This document shows positions 24,261 through 33,945 of a stretch of DNA of 64,000 nucleotides, piece by piece. The notes under the pieces are model-generated. The model saw only the letters and a list, made by a program, of their open reading frames with translations, had not been told where the DNA came from and made no database searches. Origin of the DNA: Alligator mississippiensis (Eukaryota; Chordata; Crocodylia; Alligatoridae). The position numbers and the translations under genes were made by a program. The DNA is taken from NCBI RefSeq assembly GCF_030867095.1, contig NC_081830.1:35385832-35449831 (forward strand), written 5' to 3'. Positions within the stretch are counted from its first letter, which is position 1; each line of letters begins with the position of its first letter.

Positions 24261-25531
24261 TGAGGCATCAATGCCAACATTTGAGTCTCCTGAACTTGTC
24301 CTCTAGCTGCCTTTTTCGCCGCAGCATCTGCTCGTCGATTTCCTTTAATAACGTCAGCATCTCCCTTTTGATGGGCCTTACAGTGCACCACAGCTACCTC
24401 TAGTGGTTCCATCAAGGCTTCAAGTAATTTCAGGATCTCTGTTCCATGCTTTACTGGGCTTTTACTTGCCGTTAAGAGTCCTCTCTCTTTCCATATAGCT
24501 CCGTGGGCGTGTAAGACTCCAAAGGCGTACTTTGAATCCGTGTATATAGTGGCTATCTTTCCTTTTGCCAAATGGAGAGCTCGGGTCAGCGCAATTAGCT
24601 CAGCTCTCTGTGCAGAGATATTTGGAGGCAAGGCGTTTGCTTCCACGGTATCCCATGATGTAACCACGGCGTATCCCTCCTTTCAGGTTCCATTGTCCAT
24701 GAAGCTGCTTCCATCTGTGTAGAATTCAAGGTCTGCATTAGGTAGAGGGGCATCTTTAAGATCCGGCCAGCTAGCATACACACTCTCAATAGTTTCAATG
24801 CAATCATGCTGTAATCCTTCGTCCTGTTCCAATGGCATCAACGTAGCTGGGTTCAGGGTATTAGAGGTTTGCAACTGGATGTCTCCTTGATCCAGGAGAG
24901 TTGCCTGGTACTTAGCCATTCATCCAGGGGAAAGCCAGGTTCCCCCCTTCGCATTCATCACCGTCAGCACTGAATGTGGGGTATATACAGTCATTGGTTG
25001 TCCTAAAGTAAGTTTCTTAGATTCCTTTACCAGCATAGCGGTAGCTGCCACTGCTCGCAGGCAGGCCAGCCATCCCAAACTAGTGGGATCCAATTGTTTG
25101 GAGAAGTAGGCCACTGCTCTTTTCCAGCTACCTAAGTACTGGGTCAGCACTCCTGATGCTACTCCTTGGCGTTCATGTACATAAAGTTGAAATGGTTTAC
25201 TCAGATCGGGTAGGCCCAGGGCCGGCGCTGTCATAAGGGCCTGTTTGATAGTGTCAAAGCTCTTTCGGCATTCTGCCGTCCATTGCAAATCTCCCTCACT
25301 ACCAGTAGTGGCCTCATAAAGAGCCTTGGCTATTAGTCCAAAATTGGGTATCCAGATCCGGCAGAATCCTGCCATACCTAAAAAGCCTCGCAACTGTCTC
25401 TTGGTCTTTGGGACTGCCATCCGACAGATGGCCTCTTTTCTTTCAGGGCCCAACATCTTCTGGCCTTGTGAGATGTCAAATCCCAAATATCGTACCCTTT
25501 TTTCTATTATCTGGGCTTTCTTTCGAGATAC
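24256..25531 (-). pseudogene. pol: ERV pol: RT connection and RNase H, three TGA stops
   Basis: One frame, continuous with the RT, runs through this segment with stops only at 25532, 24920 and 24683, all TGA. The first part (24920-25486) is the RT thumb and connection, including the RGFLGMAGFCRIWIPNF block. RNase H follows: FYTDGSS near 24695-24720 (first Asp), QRAELIALTRAL near 24600 (Glu), IYTDSKYAFG near 24535 (second Asp) and NRRADAAAKKA near 24335 (last Asp). All four catalytic positions are present in sequence, so inactivation comes from the stops and the frameshift at about 24255. Confidence 0.93.
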
Positions 25532-26299
25532 TCAGTATCCAACTTGTCCCAGGAAGTTTAGTAAACTTACGGTCAGCAGGTGGCACTCTTCCCTCGTTTT
25601 TGATGCAATTAACAAATCGTCCACATACTGTAACAGGGTTCCTGATGTCCCTTTGTCCCACTTCTGAAGGTCAGTACTTAAGGCAGTGCTGAAAATAGTG
25701 GGACTGTTCTTAAAACCCTGAGGCAAAACTGTCCAGCACAATTGGGTTTTTCTCCTAGTATTCGGGTCTTCCCACTCGAATGCAAAAATCTCTTGTCTGT
25801 CTCTTTCAAGTGGGATGCAAAACAAGGCATCTTTTAGGTCCAGGACTGTAAACCACTGTTCCTCTGCAGACAAAGTAGTCAGCAAAGTATAAGGGTCCTT
25901 TACCACCGGATGAAGGGTCACCGTGACCTTGTTCACGGCTCTGAGGTCTTGCACAAAACGATACTCATTACTGTGGGGTTTTTTTACAGGCAAAATGGGG
26001 GAATTGAAAGATGATTGACACTCCCGAAGTAAACCATATTTAAGGAATCTCTTTATCAATGGTTCTAGGCCTTTCCAAGCTTCTATTTTCAATCGATACT
26101 GTGGCACCCTGGGCGAGGTAATTCTCAGCTTTAAATCAATGCTTACAGGGGTGGCCAGTTTGGCTCTTCCTGGCTTCTCTCCCGCCCATACCCATGGTAC
26201 TACAGCGTCTTCTACTTCTGGGGGAATTCTCCCTTCCTCCCCCTCCTGCAATAGGAGACACACCTGAGCCTTCCAGGCTTCCTCAGTTGGTATCTTCAT
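25532..26299 (-). pseudogene. pol: ERV pol: reverse transcriptase (palm intact)
   Basis: An open frame of 255 codons covering the RT fingers and palm. Key blocks are YRFVQDLRAVNK (residues 113-124), VLDLKDALFCIPL (first catalytic Asp, residue 154), LPQGFKNSPTIF (192-203) and LLQYVDDLLIAS (YVDD at 225-228). YVDD and LPQGF are the usual gammaretroviral forms. It ends at a TGA at 25532 and the same frame continues on the other side. On the N-terminal side the frame closes at about 26324, and the protease lies in another frame, which shows an indel near 26305-26315 in a G/A-rich run. Confidence 0.95.
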
Positions 26300-26572
26300 A
26301 GTAATTTTTCCCCTCCAAAAAGATCAATTGGGCCTGCAATTTGCACAGCAAATCCCTCCCAAACAAAGGTATGGGGCATTCAGGCATATACAGGAACTGA
26401 TGAGACACTTTCTTTCCTCCCAATTTGCATTCCATGGGTGGCACAAAAGGACGATATGTCCACTGGCCAGTGGCTCCAATTGTGGGGATCTTGGTTTTTG
26501 ATAAGGGTCCTTTAAAATTGGTTACAACTGAATGCGTGGCTCCACTATCTACTAGAAAGTCAATAAGTTCTC
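26300..26572 (-). pseudogene. pro: ERV pro: retroviral aspartic protease, frameshifted at both ends
   Basis: No long track frame covers this stretch, but reading the minus strand shows a protease. The active-site block LVDSGATHSVV sits near 26520-26560. An IPTIGATGQW flap-like block and a C-terminal CPIPLFGRDLLCKL block follow. The retroviral aspartic protease cuts Gag and Pol. It is out of frame with the nucleocapsid, where a G-run near 26575 is one base short, and out of frame with RT downstream. The DSG catalytic triad itself is intact. Confidence 0.88.
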
Positions 26573-26644
26573 CCCCACTTGCATTTTAACCAGGGGCTCA
26601 TCGGGGGAGACAGAGATTACTTCAGTGTTAGCCCCCGGTCCCCG

Positions 26645-26904
26645 TCACTCCTGGTCAGAACCATCCAACATCAACAATCTTTCTTCCTCCTCTCGTCTCT
26701 TCTTCTCCCTCTTGGGGCACTCATTTTTCCAATGCCCTTCCTGCTTGCAAATAGCACACTGATTAGGTCCCAGCCTGGGACCCTGGCCGTAGCCTCCCGG
26801 AGCATAGCCCATGCCTCCTCTATGCCCTCTACTTCCCCTGCCTCGTCCCCGACTCCTCTGATCTACAATTGACGCTGCCAACAACGATGCTTGTAATGAC
26901 GCCT
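26645..26904 (-). pseudogene. gag: ERV gag: nucleocapsid with one CCHC zinc knuckle
   Basis: The nucleocapsid packages RNA. An R/G-rich stretch (RGRGRGSRGHRGG) precedes a single knuckle CAICKQEGHWKNEC (C-x2-C-x4-H-x4-C) and a basic/acidic tail. One knuckle is typical of gammaretroviruses; alpha- and betaretroviruses have two. The frame ends in TGA at 26645-26647, followed by CGG. Upstream the frame meets a TAG near 26905 before joining the capsid segment, so this piece is separated from the rest of gag by that stop plus a frameshift. Confidence 0.93.
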
Positions 26905-26994
26905 ATGCCTTTATTCTCTTATCTTCCTTTTTCTCCTTAACCTGATCTCTGCTGGAGTATACTTTATAAGCAATCTCACTCATTTGGCTGATGC

Positions 26995-28260
26995 TCATTC
27001 CAGCTGCTCCTTCAGTCTTCTGTAGTTTTTTTTTTTTCTACTATCTGGGGCTGACTGTTCTATAAACAGTGTGTTAAACATCTTGGCATTTTCTGGCAGC
27101 TCTGGATCTAAATCCCTCCACTGACTGGCTACCTCGCATAACCTCCCATAAAAACTGGATGGATCCTCCTTCGGACCCTGCTGCACTTCATACAATTTAG
27201 ACAATTTTTTCTGCTTGGGGATAGCCTCCCGGAGAGCAGCCAGCACAAACTCCCGATACAGCTCTAACTCCTTCCAGCCCCCTCGGGTGTTGGGATCCCA
27301 GTCTTGATTTTTCTTAGGGCAAAGTTCATCTACATCACCGGCTGGGTGACGCTGCTGTGCTATCGTGCGTGGTTTCTCTAAGACCAACCTCTTTTCTTCT
27401 GGAGTCAGAAGAGCGGCCAGTAAGGCCTGAATATCTATCCAGTTTGGTTGGTGGGTGAGGAAAATAGTAGAGAACAACTGGGTCATTGCCTCTGGATTCT
27501 GGCAATATTGGCCCACGGACTGTTTCCAATTTATCAAGTCTGCCATGCTGAATGGCACATGGACAAAAACTGGTTCACCCTCAGGACCCACCGCTTGTCG
27601 TAAAGGGGCCTGAACTACTGGTTGGGCCCCTGATCGTAAGCGACTCGCCACAGGGCTAAACGCCCCATCTCCTACAGTCCCTTCTACCACCAGATTGCTA
27701 CCACCCGCATCCGCTGGACCCAGGGACGGCAACCCAAGGCTGTCAGGGGAGGTGGGGGACGACGGACTGGATGAGCCAGCCGGGAGTCCCTGACAAGCCG
27801 TTACAGATGCAGTGAAAGTCCCCTGTGGTGACGCCTGGCTCACAGGATGAGACGGGGGAGCCATGGGAGCAATTAGCAACTGCACGTCTTCCTCCTCCGG
27901 CTCCTTTGGACATACTGTGGTGACCCCCCGTAAAGCCATTACCCCATTTCCCCTAAATATCCCACACAACTTCTGTGTAACCTCATCCCTATACAAAGTC
28001 ATATATGCCTCTACATAAAGCATCTCATCCCACTTCCCTTGGTGCCTACAAAACAACTGTAACTGCAAGATTGTGTTATAATCCAAAGACCCATTCTCTG
28101 GCCAGGCTGCACCATCCGCAAGTTGGTACTGTGGCCAACATGTATTGCAATACCGAATCATCTGTTGTTTTGTCATAGGGTCACTTCCAAACTTTGGCCA
28201 ATTTCTCAAAATGCATCCTAAGGGACTGCAGGGTGGAATCTTAGACTGGTTACTTCCCAT
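26995..28260 (-). pseudogene. gag: ERV gag: matrix to capsid (421 codons), 3' frameshift
   Basis: The N-terminus MGSNQSK fits an N-myristoylation signal (Gly2, Ser6). Residues 1-115 look like a gammaretroviral matrix, with a WPENGSLDYN block. Residues 130-220 are Pro/Ser-rich. The capsid runs from about 223, with PFSMADLINWKQSVG, THQPNWIDIQALL and a major-homology-like QGPKEDPSSFYGRLCE (361-376). Near the end the frame enters an A12 run (27026-27037 on the plus strand) and stops at 26995. Another frame continues toward the nucleocapsid, which suggests an indel in that run. The 5' part is unbroken. The start is chosen as the first ATG after the leader and is supported by the myristoylation motif. 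Confidence 0.94.
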
Positions 28261-28649
28261 TATCCAACTACCGGACGGTGACCGCCGCTCAGCCTCAGAA
28301 CCAAACTGATTAAAGGGAGTTCACGGGGCTGCCACCCGATCTCACTCGCCTAGGGCATCTACACAGTAGGAACTTTCAAAGCCATCTCTTTCCCAACCTG
28401 CCCAAAATATGGAAAGAAGTACTCACCAGTCCGTTGAAACCTCCCTCGCCCCACCTGATTAAGTTGGTCCTTCGAGCGTTGTGCCGTTGTGCCCCTCCCC
28501 GACTCCGTCAGGCAACCAGGAGACGGTCAGACCTCTGAGGAATAAGGTGGGTGGCGCCTGGCCCTCGTGCCGTCCACAGTTGTTGCCGGAGCCGAAGAGG
28601 CGGACCTGAAAAGGCAGTCAGCTACAGTCCCATCTGGGTCGCCAGAAAT
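28261..28649 (-). other. ERV 5' leader
   Basis: About 390 bases between the 5' LTR and the gag ATG, GC-rich and without a long frame. This is the place for the retroviral packaging signal and splice donor; no structure was assigned. The primer-binding site is at its LTR end. Confidence 0.75.
28627..28644 (-). other. ERV primer-binding site
   Basis: On the minus strand an 18-mer starting TGGCGACCCAGATGG lies five bases inside the 5' LTR. Its complement (plus strand gtcccatctgggtcgcca) ends in CCA, as a tRNA 3' end does. The tRNA could be an arginine type, judged from the T-arm and acceptor pattern, but I cannot confirm it without a tRNA table. Confidence 0.75.
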
Positions 28650-29049
28650 TGTTGTCCCCAAAGGACAGTGAGTTCGTGCCCGGTGCGCTTGTGCCAATAA
28701 ACACACAGGGGTGAAGGATCCAACTTAATCTTTATTTCTGCGCAGAAAGTGATGCTTGGCAATCGTTCGCAAAGCAAGCACACCCACCCCAGTGGGCGTC
28801 TGCCTTATATAGCTACGTAACAGGTTAAACTTGCTGATGTGATGAAATGTGTAGCAAGCCCAGCAAGTAATCCCCGCTCCAGCTCCCCCCCCAAGTAACC
28901 CCCCTTCCAGCTCCGGAACTTTGTTGATACAGCTTTTCCTTCTAGCGAGGCCAGCAATCAGCAACTACGCAACAAGCAATCTCCCCCAGCCTAAACAACC
29001 TACTCTATGCCCTTGGTTAGATAAAATACTTTTTCAAAACATACAAAGC
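28650..29049 (-). repeat. ERV 5' LTR, inner part (split by CR1)
   Basis: Matches the left LTR up to the acatacaaagc point, where a CR1 is inserted. It carries a 28-bp extra segment at about 28870-28897, a near duplicate of the neighbouring aagtaaccccccttccagctcc block. Substitutions against the left LTR are few and all transitions. The rest of the LTR is at 32054-32098. Confidence 0.95.
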
Positions 29050-32048
29050 CCAGCCTGAAGAAGGAGAACATTGGAAACCTGAAAGCCATGGGGAGACCAG
29101 CACTATAGAACAGGTAAGAAACAAGAAGGTAAGAAACAATGGGCCCCTTGGGACTTGGAGCGGGGGGGGGGGGCAGCAAAGGCACCAGTTGCAGGGCTCA
29201 AGTGCCTATATACTAATGCTAGGAGCATGGGGAACAAGCAGGATGAACTAGCGCTCCTGCTTGCACTAAACACCTATGACTTAGTGGGGCTAACAGAGAC
29301 CTGGTGGGATTCATCCCATGACTGGGCGGTACATATTGAGGGCTATAGATTGTATAGAAAGGACAGGTCGGGGAAGAAAGGGGGGGGGGGCTGCACTTTA
29401 TGTCAGTGAGCAATATACATCAACCCTCATCAAGACAGAATCCAAGGTTGAGGAAGTAGAAGGATTGTGGGTTAGGCTACATGGGGGGCAAGGAGAAAGG
29501 GATTTGGTGGTAGGGGTCTGCTACAGACCCCCACACCAAGGGGAAGAAATAGATGCGGGGCTCCTGAGGCAACTCTCGGAGACCATAAAAGCTAAAGAGG
29601 CGGTAGTCATGGGGGACCTAAACTACCCGGACATCTGCTGGGAGACGCAGACAGCAAGGTCCCATTGCTCACTCAGGTTTCTAACCTGTGTACAGGACCT
29701 CCACCTGACACAGGAGGTGCATGGTCCCACTAGGGGGAATGCTATACTGGATATGATATTGGAAACAGGGGATGACATGATAGGGGACCTCCAGATCGGT
29801 AGCCATTTGGGAGACAGTGATCACCTAATAATAGAATTCAACATAAGACGTCGAGTGGGTAAGGTAACTAGTAGGGTGAAAGTGCTAGACTTTAGGAAAG
29901 CTGATCTCAATGCACTCAGGCGATTAGTCAAGAACACACTGCAGAGTAGGAGTTTTGAAGGGATGGGAGCCCAAGAAGGGTGGCTGTGCCTTAAGGAAAC
30001 GATCCTTCGGGCACAAAGCAAGACGATCCCCGAGCGAGGCAAAAAAGGGAAAGGGGCCAGGAGGCTTCCATGCCTGACCAGAGAAATCCAGGGCAGCCTA
30101 AGGGCCAAAAGGGGAGCACATAAAAAGTGGAAACAGGGTGAGATCACTAAAGATAAATATACCTCCTCTGCTCGTGCTTGAAGGGAGGCAGTTAGGCGGG
30201 CCAAAGCTACCATGGAGCTGAGAATGGCAACCCAAGTAAAAGACAACAAGAAATTGTTTTTTAGATATATTGGGAGTAAAAGGAAGGCCCAGGGAGGAAT
30301 AGGACCCCTGCTAAATGGGCAGAAACAATTGGTGACAGACAGGGGGGACAAGGCTGAACTCCTCAACGAGTTCTTTGCCTCAGTGTTCCTAAGTGAGGGG
30401 CACGACAAGTCTCTCACTGGGGTTGTAGAGAGGCAGCAGCAAGACGCCAGACTTCCATTCGTAGATCCAGAGGTGGTGCAGAGTCACTTGGAAGAACTGG
30501 ATGCCTTTAAGTCGGCAGGCCCGGATGAGCTCCATCCGAAGGTGCTGAAGGCACTGGCCAACATCATTGCAGAGCCACTGGTGGGAATATTCGAACGCTC
30601 GTGGCGCACGGGCCAAGTCCCAGAGGATTGGAAAAGGGCTAACGTAGTCCCCATTTTCAAGAAGGGGAGGAAGGAGGACCCGGGCAACTATAGGCCAGTC
30701 AGTCTCACCTCCATCCTTGGTAAATTCTTTGAAAAAATTATCAAGGCTCACATTTGTGAGAGCCCAGCAGGGCAAATTATGCTGAGGGGAAACCAGCACG
30801 GGTTTGTGGCAGGCAGATCGTGCCTGACCAATCAGGTCTCCTTCTATGACCAGGTTACGAAACGCCTGGACACAGGAGGAGGGGTGGATGTCGTATACTT
30901 AGACTTCAGGAAGGCCTTCGATATGGTATCCCACCCCATACTGGTGAACAAGTTAAGAGGCTGTGATGTGGATGACTACACAGTCTGGTGGGTGGCGAAT
31001 TGGCTGAAGGGTCGCACCCAAAGAGTCGTGGTGGATGGGTCGGTCTCGACCTGGAAGGGTGTGGGCAGTGGGGTCCCGCAGGGCTCGGTCCTTGGACCGA
31101 TACTCTTTAATGTCTTCATCAGTGACTTGGACAAGGGAGTCAAATGAACTCTGTCCAAGTTTGCAGATGACACAAAGCTATGGGGAGAAGTGGACACGCC
31201 GGAGGGCAGGGAACAGCTGCAGGCAGACCTGGATAGGTTGGACAAGTGGGCAGAAAACAACAGGATGCAGTTCAACAAGGAGAAATGCAAAGTGCTGCAC
31301 CTAGGGAGGAAAAATGTCCAGCACACCTACAGCCTAGGGAATGACCTGCTGGGTGGCACAGAGGTGGAAAGGGATCTCGGAGTCCTAGTGGACTCCAAGA
31401 TGAACATGAGCCGGCAGTGTGACGAAGCCATCAGAAAAGCCAATGGCACTTTATCGTGCATCAGCAGATGCATGACGAATAGGTCCAGGGAGGTGATACT
31501 TCCCCTCTATAGGGCGCTGGTCAGACCGCAATTGGAGTACTGCGTGCAATTCTGGGCGCCACACTTCAAGAAGGATTTGGATAACCTGGAGAGGGACCAG
31601 AGAAGGGCAACTCGTATGGTCAAGGGCCTGCAGATCAAGCCCTATGAGGAGAGACTAGAGAAACTGGACCTTTTCAGCCTCTGCAAGAGAAGGTTGAGAG
31701 GCGACCTTGTGGCTGCCTTTAAGTTCGTCACGGGGGCACAGAAGGGAATTAGTGAGTATTTATTCACCAAGGCGCCCCCGGGGGTCACAAGAAACAATGG
31801 CCACAAGGTAGCAGAGAGCAGATTTAGATTGGACATTAGGAAGAACTTCTTCACAGTTCGAGTGGCCAAGGTCTGGAACGGGCTCCCAAGGGAGGTGGTG
31901 CTCTCCCCTACCCTGGGGGTCTTCAAGAGTAGGTAGATGAGTATCTAGCTGGGATCATCTAGACCCAGCACTCTTTCCTGCTTATGCAGGGGGTCGGACT
32001 CAATGATCTATTGAGGTCCCTTCTGACCCTAACATCTATGAATCTATG
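29050..32048 (+). mobile_element. CR1 LINE inserted into the ERV 5' LTR
   Basis: A CR1 of about 3.0 kb in the orientation opposite to the ERV. It starts at ccagcctgaag, which corresponds to about 17752 of the other long CR1, so it lacks ORF1. It ends in an atctatgaatctatg tail. AAAGC occurs at both junctions (29045-29049 and 32049-32053) and once in the intact LTR, so it is a 5-bp target duplication. ORF2 is broken only by a frameshift in a G-run near 29390, TGA stops at about 30179 and 31145, and a disrupted end after 31925. It is the youngest-looking CR1 in the window. Confidence 0.96.
29160..31936 (+). pseudogene. CR1 ORF2 (endonuclease + RT), three main lesions
   Basis: Same protein as in the 17-20 kb copy. 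The endonuclease starts in frame with NARSMGNKQDELALL near 29215 and carries LVGLTETWWDSS. After a frameshift in the G10 run at about 29382-29391 it continues with VVMGDLNYPDICWE and HLGDSDHLIIEFN (29318-30181). The RT spans 30212-31147 with [34 protein letters not shown] and [16 protein letters not shown]. It then continues at 31190-31936. FADDTKLWG, the catalytic box, lies just after the TGA near 31145. Both stops replace a Cys position of the other copies (TGT to TGA). The C-terminus is shortened by changes after GVFKS. Confidence 0.94.
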
Positions 32049-32053
32049 AAAGC

Positions 32054-32098
32054 TGTTCCCTGGTTAAAATGCAGTGAAAGTCCAGGGGTGTTTCATCA
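32054..32098 (-). repeat. ERV 5' LTR, outer part after the CR1
   Basis: Starts after the duplicated AAAGC with tgttccctgg and ends tttcatca, matching the outer end of the left LTR with three transition differences. CTAG follows at 32099. Confidence 0.93.
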
Positions 32099-32102
32099 CT
32101 AG
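32099..32102. repeat. ERV target-site duplication, right copy (CTAG)
   Basis: Matches 21312-21315. The match, together with intact LTR ends, shows that the provirus has not recombined with another copy at its edges. Confidence 0.85.
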
Positions 32103-33945
32103 AGCAGCCCTCCCGTTCCCCAGGGAATGTAACAGTGCGGCATGGCCAAGTCTGTACATGCCTAAGTAAGATTGAAGAGTGGTTTAAACCCTAACCTTGG
32201 CCTGAAGGGTTCAGAGGGTGGAGGAAGAGGGAGCATGCCCAGGCTGTTGTGGCAGAGGAGCAGGAGGAGGGGAGAGCTCTGCCTGCCCCAGCACCTCCCT
32301 GAAAGCCAGAAGCAATCCTGGCACACAGCACTGCCCAGCTCCTCTTCCCCTTTTTCCAACTCCCCGACCACCACAGGGAAGGGAGGGGGACTCTGTTTGG
32401 TGCTGGGTGAGCTCTACCTCCTCTTCCCTGCCCCCCACCACTGTGGGGTTGGTAGGGGGGCTCTGCAGGGCTGCCCAGCCCTGGAGGGGGTCTCTTCCCC
32501 CTGCTCCTTCTGCCCTGCCACAGGCTGAGGAAGGGGGCTCTTTGTGAGGCTGCCACAGCTTGTGGGGGAGGTTCTGTTCAGTTCTGAGGGAGGACTCTTC
32601 CCCTTCCTCCTTTTCCCCCCACCCTTGACCGCTATGGGGTAGGGAGGGGGACTCTGTGCGGCAGTGCTCAGCACAGGCTGGGGCACAGGGTGTGGTTGTA
32701 ACAGAACCACAGCTCTTGGGGGTGGCTCCACCCCTGCAGCCAAGGCCAGCCTTACTCAGCCCTGACTGAGGCAGCTGCATGGTGGGGCTGGGCTGCGAAG
32801 GCAGGGCCACCCCCAGCAGGTGCAGCTCAGTGGCAGCGACGCTGAGCAAGCACATCCCGGGCAAGCCTGGTGTGTGTGACCGGCAGCTGGCCAGCAAGAG
32901 GGCTACCTGGGTTTGCTCAGAGGTTCCAGACCCTGATAGCCACCCACCACAGGGGCTGGATGTGGACCCATCAGTCCCCATGGCTTGGAGGTGCTGGCTA
33001 GCCCTCTCCCCAGCCTGCTGGCAGCCACATACACCAGGCCAGGCTGTGCTGCTGATAGGGTTCAGCATCCCTCTCACTGAGCTGCAGCTGTGGGAGCTGG
33101 CCCTACCCCCATGACCCAGCCCCACTATGTGGCTACTGAGCAAGGCCAGTCCAGGCTGTAGGGGTGGGGCCACCCCGGCAGCTGCAGCTCTGTTACAGCT
33201 TCCTCCTGTGTCCTTGTGAGGCTTGGCAGTGCTGCATAGAGGCTACCCCCCTCCCTGCCCCACAACAGCAGCGGGTGGGGAGGAAAAGTACTCCCCCAGC
33301 ACTTCACAAAGTCCCTCCCCTACTAGTTTCACGAGAGGAAGAGGAAGGGGAAGAGTCCCCCAGCATGGAACAAAGTCCCTCCATGGAGGTGAAAGTGTCA
33401 GGGAGAAGGGTTACTTCCTGCCTACACCGCTTCTTCCCTGCAGGACGGGGTCTGCCATCCACAGGGGGCACTCCCACATCCCGCTCCCCTCTGCTCTCCA
33501 ACAGAAAGGCCAAGCCTGGCTGCAGTGGAGAAGGAGGAAAGAATTAACCCTCTCCCAGCCCACTTTACCTTAACGGGGCCATGCTGGCTGGTGTCTCACC
33601 ACTTCCTGTCCCTGCTTGGGCTGGAGAGCAGAAGGGTGGGGCGAACCCTGCTCTAGGGCAGACAATGGAGCCCCAGACAGAGTGCATGCTGGGATAGTGG
33701 AGGACTCTGATTTAACTTAAACCAGGAAGGAGACTGGGACAGGCATTGTATAAATCGGTTTGACCCAAATCAGTTCAGTCTGATACTACATTCAACCAGG
33801 CTTATCTCAAACCAGTTTTGGCCATTTTGAAACTGGTCAGTGTGTACTGAATGTCTGTTCTGTTACAGGTTTAGATCAGTTTCTGATCACTTAAACTGAT
33901 TTATGTGTAATGTTTGTCCCTATCCCTAGAGAAAGGAGTTAGTGC
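32103..33945. repeat. GC-rich degenerate repeat block
   Basis: About 1.2 kb of GC-rich sequence with roughly four degenerate units of 80-110 bp between 32350 and 32660. Each unit has a ccaccac(a/t)g...ggggactctg-type core and a ctcttccc-type spacer. It is flanked by more AT-rich arms with tttaaacc-type motifs at 32184 and around 33710-33900. This could be the inside of a large non-autonomous DNA transposon. Long open frames on both strands (for example 32211-33173, -) follow from the base composition and have no domain. Confidence 0.5.

Larger units (their letters stand above)
21316..32098 (-). mobile_element. Endogenous retrovirus, complete layout, defective, minus strand
   Basis: A full proviral layout in reverse. 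The 5' LTR is on the right (28650-29049 plus 32054-32098, split by a CR1). A primer-binding site (28627-28644), gag, pro, pol, env, a polypurine tract and the 3' LTR (21316-21732) follow. The ends are TG...CA and the flanks are a CTAG 4-bp duplication. Gag has a capsid and one CCHC knuckle of gammaretroviral type, and the pol order PR-RT-RNaseH-IN agrees. The env TM subunit has a CX6CC motif and a cysteine near the fusion peptide, as in alpharetroviruses. All genes carry stops or frameshifts, so the provirus is dead. The LTRs differ at about seven sites by eye, all transitions, plus one 28-bp insertion, so the insertion is not ancient. Confidence 0.96.

Noticed and set aside
28627..28644. Firm assignment of the ERV primer tRNA
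   Set aside because: The 18-mer ends in CCA as needed, but I could not match it to one tRNA from memory with confidence, so only the site itself is reported.
21316..32098. ERV as a replication-competent provirus
   Set aside because: gag, pro, pol and env all carry stops or frameshifts, and the 5' LTR is split by a CR1.
32211..33173. A 320-codon open frame on the minus strand
   Set aside because: It lies in GC-rich degenerate repeats. The translation is biased for P, S, G and A without a domain, and overlapping long frames exist on both strands, so it reflects base composition.
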